Below, piece by piece: positions 55,330-63,041 of a stretch of DNA of 63,041 bases. Position 1 is the first letter of the stretch. Each line of letters starts with the position of its first letter. The stretch covers positions 1 through 63,041 of the forward strand of contig JARSSH010000024.1 in assembly GCA_029624815.1 (NCBI GenBank). Direction: 5' to 3'. Source of the stretch: Candidatus Competibacter sp. (lineage in GTDB: Bacteria > Pseudomonadota > Gammaproteobacteria > Competibacterales > Competibacteraceae). The notes under the pieces were generated by a model that was not told where the DNA came from, ran no database searches, and saw only the letters and a program-made list of their open reading frames with translations. A program made the translations under genes and the position numbers.

Positions 55330-56202
55330 CTATTCAGGTTGTGGATGCTCGGGTGATTCAAGCCCCTCACCCCCGGCCCCTCTCCCGGCGGGAGAGGGGA
55401 GCACGTCAACGCGGGGCGCGGGCGCAATCCAGGCCGGCGACCGTTTTTCCAGAAACGCGGCGAGTCCTTCCCGGGCTTCCGGCGTGGCGCGCAGCGCGGC
55501 GATGCGACGGGCGGTGTCTTCCATCAGTTCGTCGTTCATCGTTTGACCCCTCATGGTCCGGATCAGGTCTTTCGACGCCGTTAGAGCGTGCGGACCGCCT
55601 TGCAACAGGGCATGGGCCAGTTCCTCGATCTTGGCGTCCAGTTGCTCCAGAGCGACCACCTCGTGAACCAGCCCGATCTCCAGGGCGCGTTGGGCGCCGA
55701 TGCGTTCCGCCGTTTGGAAATAGCGAAATGCCTGACGTTCGCCGATGGCGCGGATCACATAGGGGCCAATCGTGGCGGGAATGATTCCAAAGCGAACCTC
55801 CGAGGTCGCGAAGACCGCGCCGGTCGCGGCCACGCACAGATCGCAGGCCGCCGCCAACCCCAGACCGCCGCCGAGGGCCGCGCCATGCACCCGGGCGATG
55901 GTCGGTTTGCGCAGTTCGGCGAGAGTGCGCAGCATGACCGCCAACCGGCGGGCGTCTTCGAGGTTCTCCTCGATCGATGCCTGACCGGCCGCTTTCATCC
56001 AGTTGAGATCGGCCCCGGCCGAGAAGCTTTTGCCACGCCCGGCCAAGATCACCACCCGCACGGCATCATCGGCGTCGAGTTCGCGGCAGGCGGCGGTGAG
56101 GTCGGCGATCAACGAGGGATTGAAGGCGTTGTGCAGCGCGGGGCGGTTCATCCACAGGGTGGCGACCGGTCCGTCATGCTGGATTTCAAGCGTGGGGAGC
56201 AT
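55330..56202 (-). CDS. liuC: Methylglutaconyl-CoA hydratase (enoyl-CoA hydratase family)
   Basis: A crotonase-fold enzyme hydrating 3-methylglutaconyl-CoA to HMG-CoA in leucine catabolism. Oxyanion-hole segments are GRGKSFSAGADLNWMK and HGAALGGGLGLAAACDL, with the catalytic region VRFGIIPATIGPYV. The core ends at about residue 262 (AFLEKRSPAW), where family members stop. A 28-residue extension (DVLPSPAGRGAGGEGLESPE) is encoded by a dispersed hairpin repeat (55362-55400). Start ATG 56202 is 3 bp after the liuB stop. Confidence 0.9.
   Translation of the reverse strand: MLPTLEIQHDGPVATLWMNRPALHNAFNPSLIADLTAACRELDADDAVRVVILAGRGKSFSAGADLNWMKAAGQASIEENLEDARRLAVMLRTLAELRKPTIARVHGAALGGGLGLAAACDLCVAATGAVFATSEVRFGIIPATIGPYVIRAIGERQAFRYFQTAERIGAQRALEIGLVHEVVALEQLDAKIEELAHALLQGGPHALTASKDLIRTMRGQTMNDELMEDTARRIAALRATPEAREGLAAFLEKRSPAWIAPAPRVDVLPSPAGRGAGGEGLESPEHPQPE
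55362..55400. repeat. Dispersed hairpin repeat inside the 3' end of liuC
   Basis: CCCCTCTCCC (55377-55386) and GGGAGAGGGG (55390-55399) form a perfect 10-bp stem with a 3-base loop, preceded by CCCCTCACCCCCGG. It is the same repeat family as the array at 62942-63041. On the minus strand it is translated as LPSPAGRGAGGEG. Confidence 0.8.
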
Positions 56203-56205
56203 GGG

Positions 56206-57813
56206 TCACATTCGGAAAATGCCGAACCGGGTCGGCGGAATGGGTGCGTTGAGCGCGGCGGACAGCGACAAGCCGAGGATGCGCCGGGTCTGAACCGGGT
56301 CCACCACGCCGTCGTCCCACAATCGGGCCGTGGCGTAGTAGGGGTGGCCCTGAGTCTCGTACCGTTCGCGGATCGGTGTCTTGAAGGCGTCCTCTTCCTT
56401 CGCGCTCCAGACCCCGCCGGCGGCCTCGATGCCGTCCCGGCGCACGGTCGCCAGCACGCTCGCCGCCTGTTCGCCGCCCATCACCGAAATCCGGCTGTTC
56501 GGCCAGGTCCACAGGAAGCGGGGCGAGTAGGCACGCCCGCACATCCCGTAGTTGCCGGCGCCGAAGCTGCCGCCGATCAACACGGTGATTTTGGGAACCT
56601 GCACGGTGGAGACGGCGGTCACCATCTTGGCCCCATCCTTGGCGATGCCGCCGTTTTCATACTTGCGGCCCACCATGAAGCCGGTGATGTTTTGCAGAAA
56701 CAGTAGCGGAATGCCGCGCTGCCCGCACAGTTCGATGAAATGCGCGCCTTTCTGGGCGGATTCCCCGAACAGGATGCCGTTGTTGGCCACGAGACCGACC
56801 GGGTAGCCGTGGATCTGGGCAAAACCGGTGACCAGCGTGGCGCCGTAGCGGGCCTTGAACTCGTCGAAGCGCGATCCGTCCACCAGCCGGGCGATGATTT
56901 CCCGCACATCGTAGGGTTTGCGGGTATCGGTGGGCAGGATGCCATGGATTTCCTCCGGGTCGTAAAGCGGTTCCTCGCTACTCCCCAGCGCCAGGCTGAC
57001 CGGTTTGATCCGGTTGAGATTGGCGAGAATCCGCCGGGCGATATAAAGAGCGTGCGCGTCGTTTTCGGCCAGATGGTCGGCGACCCCGGAGATGCGGGTA
57101 TGCACGTCGCCGCCGCCCAAATCCTCGGCCGTCACGATCTCGCCCGTGGCGGCTTTCACCAGCGGCGGCCCGCCGAGGAAGATGGTGCCCTGGTTCCTGA
57201 CGATGACCGTTTCGTCGGACATGGCCGGCACGTAAGCGCCGCCGGCGGTGCAGGAACCCATGACCACGGCGATCTGCGGAATGCCCTTGGCGGACATGTT
57301 GGCCTGGTTATAAAAAATGCGGCCGAAGTGATCCCGGTCGGGAAACACCTCATCCTGCCTGGGCAGAAACGCGCCGCCCGAGTCCACCAGATAGATGCAG
57401 GGCAGGTGGTTCTGCTCGGCGATTTCCTGGGCGCGCAGGTGCTTTTTCACGGTCAGCGGATAGTAGGTGCCGCCCTTCACCGTGGCGTCGTTGGCCACGA
57501 TCATGCATTCGCCGCCCTGCACCCGGCCGACGCCCGCGATCATGCCCGCCGCCGGCGCTTCGTTGTCGTAGAGGCCGTAAGCCGCCAATTGGCCGATTTC
57601 GAGGAAGGGCGTACCGGGATCGAGCAAGTGATTCACTCGCTCCCGGGGCAGCAGCTTACCGCGAGCGATGTGTTTCTGGCGGGCCGCTTCGCTGCCGCCC
57701 AGCGCTACTTGAGCGATCTTGTCGCGCAAATCGGCGACCAGGGTTCGCATGGCCTCCGCATTGGCCCGAAACTCGGCCGAGCGGGGGTTGATCCGGGACT
57801 TGACGACGCTCAT
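56206..57813 (-). CDS. liuB: Methylcrotonoyl-CoA carboxylase carboxyltransferase subunit
   Basis: A 535-residue beta subunit that transfers CO2 from biotin on LiuD to 3-methylcrotonyl-CoA. Family segments are [74 protein letters not shown] and [19 protein letters not shown] 57813 ([18 protein letters not shown]) is the start; the open frame reaching 58080 enters liuA and is rejected. Start is 1 bp from the liuA stop, so they are one transcript. Confidence 0.95.
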   Translation of the reverse strand: MSVVKSRINPRSAEFRANAEAMRTLVADLRDKIAQVALGGSEAARQKHIARGKLLPRERVNHLLDPGTPFLEIGQLAAYGLYDNEAPAAGMIAGVGRVQGGECMIVANDATVKGGTYYPLTVKKHLRAQEIAEQNHLPCIYLVDSGGAFLPRQDEVFPDRDHFGRIFYNQANMSAKGIPQIAVVMGSCTAGGAYVPAMSDETVIVRNQGTIFLGGPPLVKAATGEIVTAEDLGGGDVHTRISGVADHLAENDAHALYIARRILANLNRIKPVSLALGSSEEPLYDPEEIHGILPTDTRKPYDVREIIARLVDGSRFDEFKARYGATLVTGFAQIHGYPVGLVANNGILFGESAQKGAHFIELCGQRGIPLLFLQNITGFMVGRKYENGGIAKDGAKMVTAVSTVQVPKITVLIGGSFGAGNYGMCGRAYSPRFLWTWPNSRISVMGGEQAASVLATVRRDGIEAAGGVWSAKEEDAFKTPIRERYETQGHPYYATARLWDDGVVDPVQTRRILGLSLSAALNAPIPPTRFGIFRM

Positions 57814-57814
57814 C

Positions 57815-58987
57815 TCAGGCGCTCTCGGCGAACAGTTCCCGGCCGATGAGCATCCGGCGAATTTCCGAGGTGCCGGCGCCGATCTCGTAGAGCTTGGCGT
57901 CCCGCCACAGGCGGCCGGCGGGATAGTCGTTGATGTAGCCGTTGCCGCCGAGGGCCTGAATCGTTTCCCCGGCCATCCAGGTCGCCTTCTCCGAGGCGTA
58001 GAGGATGGCGCCGGCGGCGTCCTTGCGCAGGACGCGGGCATGATCGGCCCGGTCGCAGGATTGGCCCACGGCGTAGACATAGGCGCGGCAGGCTTGCCAA
58101 GTGGTGTACAGGTCGGCCAGCTTGCCTTGCATGAGCTGGAACTCGCCGATAGGCGTGCCGAATTGCCGGCGGTCGTGGAGGTAGGGAACCACCACGTCCA
58201 TGCAGGCGGCCATGATGCCCAGCGGCCCGCCGGCCAGCACGGCGCGTTCGTAGTCGAGGCCGGACATGAGCACCTTGACGCCGTTGCCCACGCCGCCCAG
58301 GACGTTTTCTTCCGGCGCCTCGCAGTCGTCGAAGAACAGCGGATAGGTGTTGGAGCCGCGCATTCCCAGCTTGTCCAGGTGCGTGCCGTGGCTGAAGCCC
58401 TTGAAGCTTTTTTCGACGATGAAGGCGGTAATGCCTCGGGGCCCGGCGTTCGGGTCGGTCTTGGCGTAGATCACCAGGGTATCGGCGTCGCCGCCGTTGG
58501 TGATCCACATCTTGCCGCCATTCAAAACGTAACGGTCGCCTTTTTTATCGGCGCGCAGTTTCATGCTCACCACGTCGGAACCGGCATTGGCTTCGGACAT
58601 GGCCAGCGCCCCGATATGTTCGCCGCTGATCAGCCTGGGCAGATAACGGGCTTTTTGATCCGCGGTTCCATTGCGGTGAATCTGATTGACGCACAGGTTG
58701 GAGTGAGCGCCGTAAGACAGCGCGACGGCGGCGGAAGCACGGGAGAGTTCCTCCATGACGACGATATGAGCCAGATAGCCCATGTCGACGCCGCCGTATT
58801 GCTCGTCGACAGTCATGCCGATTAATCCCAGATCGCCGAATTTTTTCCACAAATCGGCGGGAAATACATTGTCGCGGTCGATTTGAGCGGCACGGGGGGC
58901 GATTTCCTTTCTGGCGAAGGCGCTCACCGTATCGCGCAGCATGTCGATGGTCTCGCCGAGATTGAAATTCAGGCCATGGAATGACAT
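57815..58987 (-). CDS. liuA: Isovaleryl-CoA dehydrogenase
   Basis: A 390-residue FAD acyl-CoA dehydrogenase making 3-methylcrotonyl-CoA. Features are [55 protein letters not shown] and the ending [20 protein letters not shown]. The catalytic Glu in [19 protein letters not shown] has the position typical of isovaleryl-CoA dehydrogenase. ATG 58987 ([19 protein letters not shown]) has AGGA upstream; a longer open frame is rejected. First gene of liuA-B-C-D. The regulator liuR is not adjacent. Confidence 0.94.
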   Translation of the reverse strand: MSFHGLNFNLGETIDMLRDTVSAFARKEIAPRAAQIDRDNVFPADLWKKFGDLGLIGMTVDEQYGGVDMGYLAHIVVMEELSRASAAVALSYGAHSNLCVNQIHRNGTADQKARYLPRLISGEHIGALAMSEANAGSDVVSMKLRADKKGDRYVLNGGKMWITNGGDADTLVIYAKTDPNAGPRGITAFIVEKSFKGFSHGTHLDKLGMRGSNTYPLFFDDCEAPEENVLGGVGNGVKVLMSGLDYERAVLAGGPLGIMAACMDVVVPYLHDRRQFGTPIGEFQLMQGKLADLYTTWQACRAYVYAVGQSCDRADHARVLRKDAAGAILYASEKATWMAGETIQALGGNGYINDYPAGRLWRDAKLYEIGAGTSEIRRMLIGRELFAESA

Positions 58988-59257
58988 ATCGTTTTCCTGT
59001 TGCGGAACTATCTTATTTATATCAAAGCCCGACAGGGCGCCATATCTCCAATGAGGTTCCTGCACTTCCATTTTATGTGGACTAAGCTTTTTTTAGCACT
59101 TACTCGCTGATTTTGGTTCCGGGAGTTTCCATCGGAAAACCATTAGCGCCGGAACGACGGACTTTTCCGGTCGCGCTAACGATTAAACACAATAAAGAAA
59201 ACCGCCAAATGACCGAATGCGGCCCTTGAAGGCCGGGAATTGGTTGGGAGGAAAGCG

Positions 59258-61225
59258 ATGTCGCAAGGGGTAAATACCGGAGCGCCGGCTAAGGTGCGGA
59301 CCTTTCCGCGCCTGCTTTTCCATCATGCCCAAGCGCGGGGCAACGCGCCGGCCATCCGCGAAAAAGATTTGGGTATCTGGCAGACCTGGACCTGGTCCGA
59401 CGTTGCCGAACGGGTGCGCGCCTTGGCTAGCGGCTTGGCGGCTCTTGGCTTCAAGCGCGGCGACAACTTGGCCATCATCGGCGACAATCGGCCCCATCTC
59501 TACATGATGATGAGCGCCGCCCAATGCCTCGGCGGCGTTCCGGTGCCGCTCTATCAGGATGCGGTGGCGGACGAAATGCTGTTCGTCCTCAAGGACGCGG
59601 CCATCCGTTTTGCCGCGGTCGAGGATCAGGAGCAGGTCGATAAGCTGCTGGATGTCATGGATCGGGTTCCCCTGCTTGAGCACATCGTCTACGACGACCC
59701 GCGGGGAATGCGTCATTACAATCAGCCTTTCCTCCACGACATCGACGCCTTGATGGAGATGGGGCGGATTCACAATCGCAACCACCCGGATTTCCTCGAC
59801 GCCGAAGTGGCCCAAGGACGGGCCGACGATGTTTCGGTCATGCTCTATACCTCTGGCACCACGGGTATGCCTAAGGGCGTCTGCCAGACGCATGCCGCTT
59901 TCATCGCTTCCGCCCAGGGCGGCAGGCAAATCGACAAGCTGGACGCCACCGACGACATTCTGTCCTACCTGCCCATGGCTTGGGTCGGCGACCACCTGTT
60001 CTCCTTCGCTCAAGCGCTGGTGGTCGGCTTCACCATCAACTGTCCCGAATCGGGCGACACGGTGATGACCGATCTGCGCGAAATCGGTCCGACCTATTAT
60101 TTCGCGCCGCCCCGAGTGTTCGAAAGCCTGCTGACCTCCGTCATGATCCGCATGGAAGACGCCGGCGTCATCAAGCGCAGGATGTTTCATTTCTTCCTGG
60201 ATGTGGCGAAGCGTTGCGGCAGCGCCATTCTCGATGGCCAGCCGGTCAGTGCCGGCGACCGGTTGCTCTATGGATTGGGAACCCTGCTGGTTTACGGCCC
60301 CCTGCGCAATGTCCTGGGTCTAAGCCGCATCCGTGTCGCTTACACCGCCGGGGCCGCCATCGGACCGGAACTGTTCAGCTTCTACCGCTCGATCGGCATC
60401 AACCTCAAGCAGCTCTACGGCCAGACCGAAACCTGCGCCTACGTCTGTCTGCAACCGGATGGCCAGGTCAAACCCAGCAGCGTGGGGGCACCGGCGCCGG
60501 GGGTGGAAATCAAGATCGCCGACAATGGCGAGGTGCTGGTCAAGGGGCCGATGTTGCTCAAGGAATATTATAAGCGGCCCGACGATACCGCCGCGTCGAT
60601 CAACGCCGACGGCTATTTTCTGACCGGCGATGCCGGCTTCATCGACGCGGACGGTCACCTGAACATCATCGACCGCGCCAAGGATGTGGGCAAGCTGGCC
60701 AATGGCGCCATGTTCGCTCCGAACTATATCGAAAATAAACTCAAGTTCTTTCAGTACATCAAGGAGGCGGTCTGCTTCGGCCATGAGCGGGACCGGGTCT
60801 GCGCGTTCGTCAACATCGACGTGGGAGCCGTCGGCAACTGGGCCGAGCGGCAGGGCATCGCCTATTCGGGCTATACCGACCTGGCCAGCAAGCCGCGGGT
60901 CCATGAATTGATCAAATCCTGCATCGACGAAGTGAACGCGACCCTGGCTCATGACGCCATGGTGGCGGATTCGCAGATCCATCGCTTCCTCATCCTGCAT
61001 AAGGAACTCGATCCGGACGACGACGAGTTGACCCGGACCCGCAAGGTACGGCGCAAATTTGTCGCGAAAAAATATCAGGTGCTGATCGACGCGCTCTACA
61101 GCGGTCAAGCCACGCAATTCATCGAAACCGAGGTCAAGTTCGAGGATGGCCGGCGCGGCAAGGTGTCCGCCGATCTCAGGATCGTTGACGCCAAGACTCT
61201 CCCCGCGACGAAGCAGGCGGCGTAG
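59258..61225 (+). CDS. AMP-dependent acyl-CoA ligase (long-chain type)
   Basis: A 655-residue ANL-superfamily enzyme that activates a carboxylic acid with ATP and CoA. The phosphate-binding loop is LYTSGTTGMPKGVCQTH, with LKQLYGQTETCAYVCL (A5) and YFLTGDAGFIDADGHL (A7). The hinge/A8 region reads IIDRAKDVGKLANGAMFAP, the long-chain type. ATG 59258 is preceded by GGGAGGAAA. It is followed within 4 bp by livG and then livH, a recurrent ligase-plus-ABC layout that points to uptake and activation of an aromatic or long-chain acid, not leucine itself. Confidence 0.92.
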   Translation: MSQGVNTGAPAKVRTFPRLLFHHAQARGNAPAIREKDLGIWQTWTWSDVAERVRALASGLAALGFKRGDNLAIIGDNRPHLYMMMSAAQCLGGVPVPLYQDAVADEMLFVLKDAAIRFAAVEDQEQVDKLLDVMDRVPLLEHIVYDDPRGMRHYNQPFLHDIDALMEMGRIHNRNHPDFLDAEVAQGRADDVSVMLYTSGTTGMPKGVCQTHAAFIASAQGGRQIDKLDATDDILSYLPMAWVGDHLFSFAQALVVGFTINCPESGDTVMTDLREIGPTYYFAPPRVFESLLTSVMIRMEDAGVIKRRMFHFFLDVAKRCGSAILDGQPVSAGDRLLYGLGTLLVYGPLRNVLGLSRIRVAYTAGAAIGPELFSFYRSIGINLKQLYGQTETCAYVCLQPDGQVKPSSVGAPAPGVEIKIADNGEVLVKGPMLLKEYYKRPDDTAASINADGYFLTGDAGFIDADGHLNIIDRAKDVGKLANGAMFAPNYIENKLKFFQYIKEAVCFGHERDRVCAFVNIDVGAVGNWAERQGIAYSGYTDLASKPRVHELIKSCIDEVNATLAHDAMVADSQIHRFLILHKELDPDDDELTRTRKVRRKFVAKKYQVLIDALYSGQATQFIETEVKFEDGRRGKVSADLRIVDAKTLPATKQAA

Positions 61226-61228
61226 ACC

Positions 61229-62011
61229 ATGAGCAAGAAAATCGGCGACGTCGTTCTCGACCTGCAAGGCATTTCGCTGCGCTTCGGCGGGGTCAAGGCC
61301 CTGACCGACATTTCCTTCGATGTCCGCGAACACGAAATCCGCGCCATCATCGGCCCCAACGGCGCGGGCAAGAGTTCGATGCTGAATGTGATCAACGGGG
61401 TCTACCACCCCCAGGAAGGCGTCATCGTCTTTCGCGGCCAGGAGCGCAAACGGATGGAGCCGCATCACGCCGCGACCCAGGGCATCGCCCGCACCTTCCA
61501 GAACATTGCGCTGTTCAAGGGCATGAGCGTGCTCGACAACATCATGACCGGACGCATCACCCGGATGAAAGCCAGTTTCATCGAGCACGCGCTGTGGCTG
61601 GGCAGGGCCAAGCGGGAGGAACTGGAGCACCGTAAAAAAGTGGAGGAAGTCATCGACTTTCTCGAAATCCAGCATATCCGCAAAACCCCGGTGGGCCGTC
61701 TGCCCTATGGCCTGCAAAAGCGGGTGGAGCTGGGCCGGGCGCTGGCGGCCGAGCCGTCCATGCTGCTGCTGGACGAGCCGATGGCGGGCATGAATGTCGA
61801 GGAGAAACAGGACATGTGCCGCTTCATTCTCGATGTCAACGATCAGTTTGGCGTCACCATCGTCCTGATCGAACACGACATGGGCGTGGTGATGGATATT
61901 TCCGACCGTGTGGTGGTGCTCGACTATGGCAAGAAGATCGGCGACGGCCTGCCCGACGAGGTGAAAAATAATGAAGACGTGATCACCGCCTATCTGGGCG
62001 TGAGCCATTGA
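61229..62011 (+). CDS. livG: Branched-chain-type ABC transporter ATPase (LivG-like)
   Basis: A 260-residue ATP-binding subunit. Walker A is GPNGAGKSSM, the Q-loop region GIARTFQNIALFKGM, signature PYGLQKRVELGRALA, Walker B MLLLDEPMAGM and H-loop VLIEHDMGVVM, with the C-terminal extension typical of LivG. It energises the permease in the next gene. A second ATPase (livF), permease livM and a binding protein are not in the window and may follow. Confidence 0.93.
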   Translation: MSKKIGDVVLDLQGISLRFGGVKALTDISFDVREHEIRAIIGPNGAGKSSMLNVINGVYHPQEGVIVFRGQERKRMEPHHAATQGIARTFQNIALFKGMSVLDNIMTGRITRMKASFIEHALWLGRAKREELEHRKKVEEVIDFLEIQHIRKTPVGRLPYGLQKRVELGRALAAEPSMLLLDEPMAGMNVEEKQDMCRFILDVNDQFGVTIVLIEHDMGVVMDISDRVVVLDYGKKIGDGLPDEVKNNEDVITAYLGVSH

Positions 62012-62024
62012 GGAGGCCGGGACC

Positions 62025-62939
62025 ATGCAATTTTTTCTGGAAGTCCTGATCAGCGGCCTGCTGTCCGGGGTGATGTATGCACTGGTGGCCCTGGGCTTCG
62101 TGCTGATCTACAAGGCGTCGGGCGTCTTCAATTTCGCCCAGGGGGCGATGGTGTATCTGGCCGCGCTGTCGGTGGTGGGTTGCATGGAAAAAGGCGCGCC
62201 GTTGTGGCTGGCGATCATCCTCGCTTTCGTCATCATGACCCTGTTCGGTATCGCCACCGAAAAATTCGTCCTGCGCAAACTGGTCAATCAGCCGCCCATC
62301 ACCCTGTTCATGGCCACGATCGGTCTGGCGTTCTTCATCGAGGGTTTGGCGCCGATCGTGTTCGGCAGCGAGCCACGCGCCCTGGATCTCGGCATCGTCG
62401 ATGAGCCGATCCCGGCCGTTCTCGATGCGTGGAACATGGTGATTTCCAAATTCGACCTGGTCGCGGCGGGCGTTGCCGCCCTGCTGGTGACGACGTTGGC
62501 CCTGTTCTTCCAATACACCCGGATCGGCCGAGCCTTGCGGGCGGTGGCCGATGATCACCAGGCGGCGCTGTCCATCGGTATTCCGTTGCAGCATATCTGG
62601 GCCATTGTCTGGGGCATCGCCGGCTTCGTCGCCCTGGTGGCCGGCCTGATGTGGGGCGCCCGCAATGGCGTGCAGTTCGCGCTGACCTTCACCGCGCTCA
62701 AGGCGTTGCCGGTGCTGATCATCGGCGGCTTCACCTCGGTGCCGGGCGCCATCGTCGGCGGCCTGATCATTGGCGCTTCGGAAAAACTGGCGGAAATTTA
62801 CCTGCCGCCGATCCTGCAATCGATGTTCGGCGGCAACTTCGGCGGCATCGAAGGCTGGTTCCCCTATGTGCTGGCCCTGTTCTTTCTCCTGGTTCGCCCC
62901 GAAGGTCTCTTCGGCGAGAAACACATCGACCGGGTGTGA
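62025..62939 (+). CDS. livH: Branched-chain-type ABC transporter permease (LivH-like)
   Basis: A 304-residue inner-membrane permease with about eight helices. LLSGVMYALVALGFVLIYKA and GVFNFAQGAMVYLAAL are the classical LivH start, GRALRAVADDHQAALSIGI is the coupling-helix segment that meets the ATPase, and ALPVLIIGGFTSVPGAIVGG lies near the end. It starts 13 bp after livG. A hairpin-repeat array follows directly after the stop. Confidence 0.93.
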   Translation: MQFFLEVLISGLLSGVMYALVALGFVLIYKASGVFNFAQGAMVYLAALSVVGCMEKGAPLWLAIILAFVIMTLFGIATEKFVLRKLVNQPPITLFMATIGLAFFIEGLAPIVFGSEPRALDLGIVDEPIPAVLDAWNMVISKFDLVAAGVAALLVTTLALFFQYTRIGRALRAVADDHQAALSIGIPLQHIWAIVWGIAGFVALVAGLMWGARNGVQFALTFTALKALPVLIIGGFTSVPGAIVGGLIIGASEKLAEIYLPPILQSMFGGNFGGIEGWFPYVLALFFLLVRPEGLFGEKHIDRV

Positions 62940-62941
62940 GG

Positions 62942-63041
62942 CCCTCACCCCCAGCCCCTCTCCCTCAGGGAGCGGGGAGTTTAATAAGGCCCTCACCCCC
63001 AGCCCCTCTCCCTCAGGGAGCGGGGAGTTTAATAAGGCCCT
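62942..63041. repeat. 48-bp tandem hairpin repeat array, cut by the window end
   Basis: Two identical units begin at 62942 and 62990, and a third starts at 63038. Each holds CCCCTCTCCC-TCA-GGGAGCGGGG, a near-perfect stem, plus the spacer AGTTTAATAAGG. The stem matches the repeat inside liuC. The position right after the livH stop suggests a transcript end or a REP-type array. Confidence 0.9.

Overview
The window is GC-rich chromosomal DNA of a Gram-negative proteobacterium, most likely a gammaproteobacterium. The evidence is a type II secretion cluster, LpxH (lipid A synthesis), an RND efflux pair, an iscR-iscS locus, and the cysS / ppiB-lpxH neighbourhood shared with enteric bacteria. Split gcvPA/gcvPB, a DabA-type inorganic carbon locus and a leucine/isovalerate (liu) operon would fit a metabolically versatile environmental lineage such as the Competibacter group; that placement is inference from gene content only.

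Layout. 1-4.1 kb: a palindromic repeat, a complete ISAs1-family insertion sequence with target duplication, and a RloC-like Rad50-type ATPase. 4.4-10.3 kb: a frameshifted GH108 endolysin remnant, then the glycine cleavage operon gcvT-gcvH-gcvPA-tpx-gcvPB-dgkA. 10.4-14.3 kb: two adjacent P-loop ATPases, the second with winged-helix and TPR-like regions, behind a promoter overlapped by two abutting palindromes. 14.2-20 kb: RND permease, its periplasmic adaptor and an MFS transporter, all on the minus strand. 20-21.8 kb: a translationally coupled pair, DUF4365 (PD-(D/E)XK-like) plus a 382-aa unknown. 22.3-30 kb: a membrane sensor fused to an AlbA_2 (Schlafen-type) domain, then gspC-D-E-F. 30-38.3 kb: a flavin-oxidase-fold protein, iscS and iscR with IscR-type operators, a four-gene ppiA-ppiB-lpxH-DUF1249 operon, divergent gltX and cysS, and four tRNA genes (Pro, Arg, His, Lys) with a promoter and a terminator. 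38.4-38.9 kb: an internally deleted IS1-type element.

38.9-51.5 kb is a DAB-type (DabA/DabB) membrane locus: a NuoM-like protein, DabA with its four zinc ligands conserved, and a fused NuoL/NuoM-like protein. It is split by about 4.6 kb of foreign-looking DNA (42.1-46.7 kb) carrying a VapB-type antitoxin remnant, a repeat-rich secreted protein, an LprI-like protein, and an AT-richer operon of an SF1 helicase with a DUF2290 protein. 51.6-53.1 kb: a YcgL protein and a PLP aminotransferase. 53.3-59 kb: liuA-B-C-D. 59.3-62.9 kb: an acyl-CoA ligase with livG and livH. The window ends inside a tandem array of 48-bp hairpin repeats.

Four loci look like candidate anti-phage or anti-plasmid modules, scattered between housekeeping genes: the RloC-like ATPase, the ATPase/TPR pair, the DUF4365 pair, and the helicase/DUF2290 pair. 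The last, inserted into a carbon-transport operon, and the ATPase/TPR pair with its operator are the best candidates for an undescribed system. All of these functions are inferred; nothing in the sequence proves defence activity.
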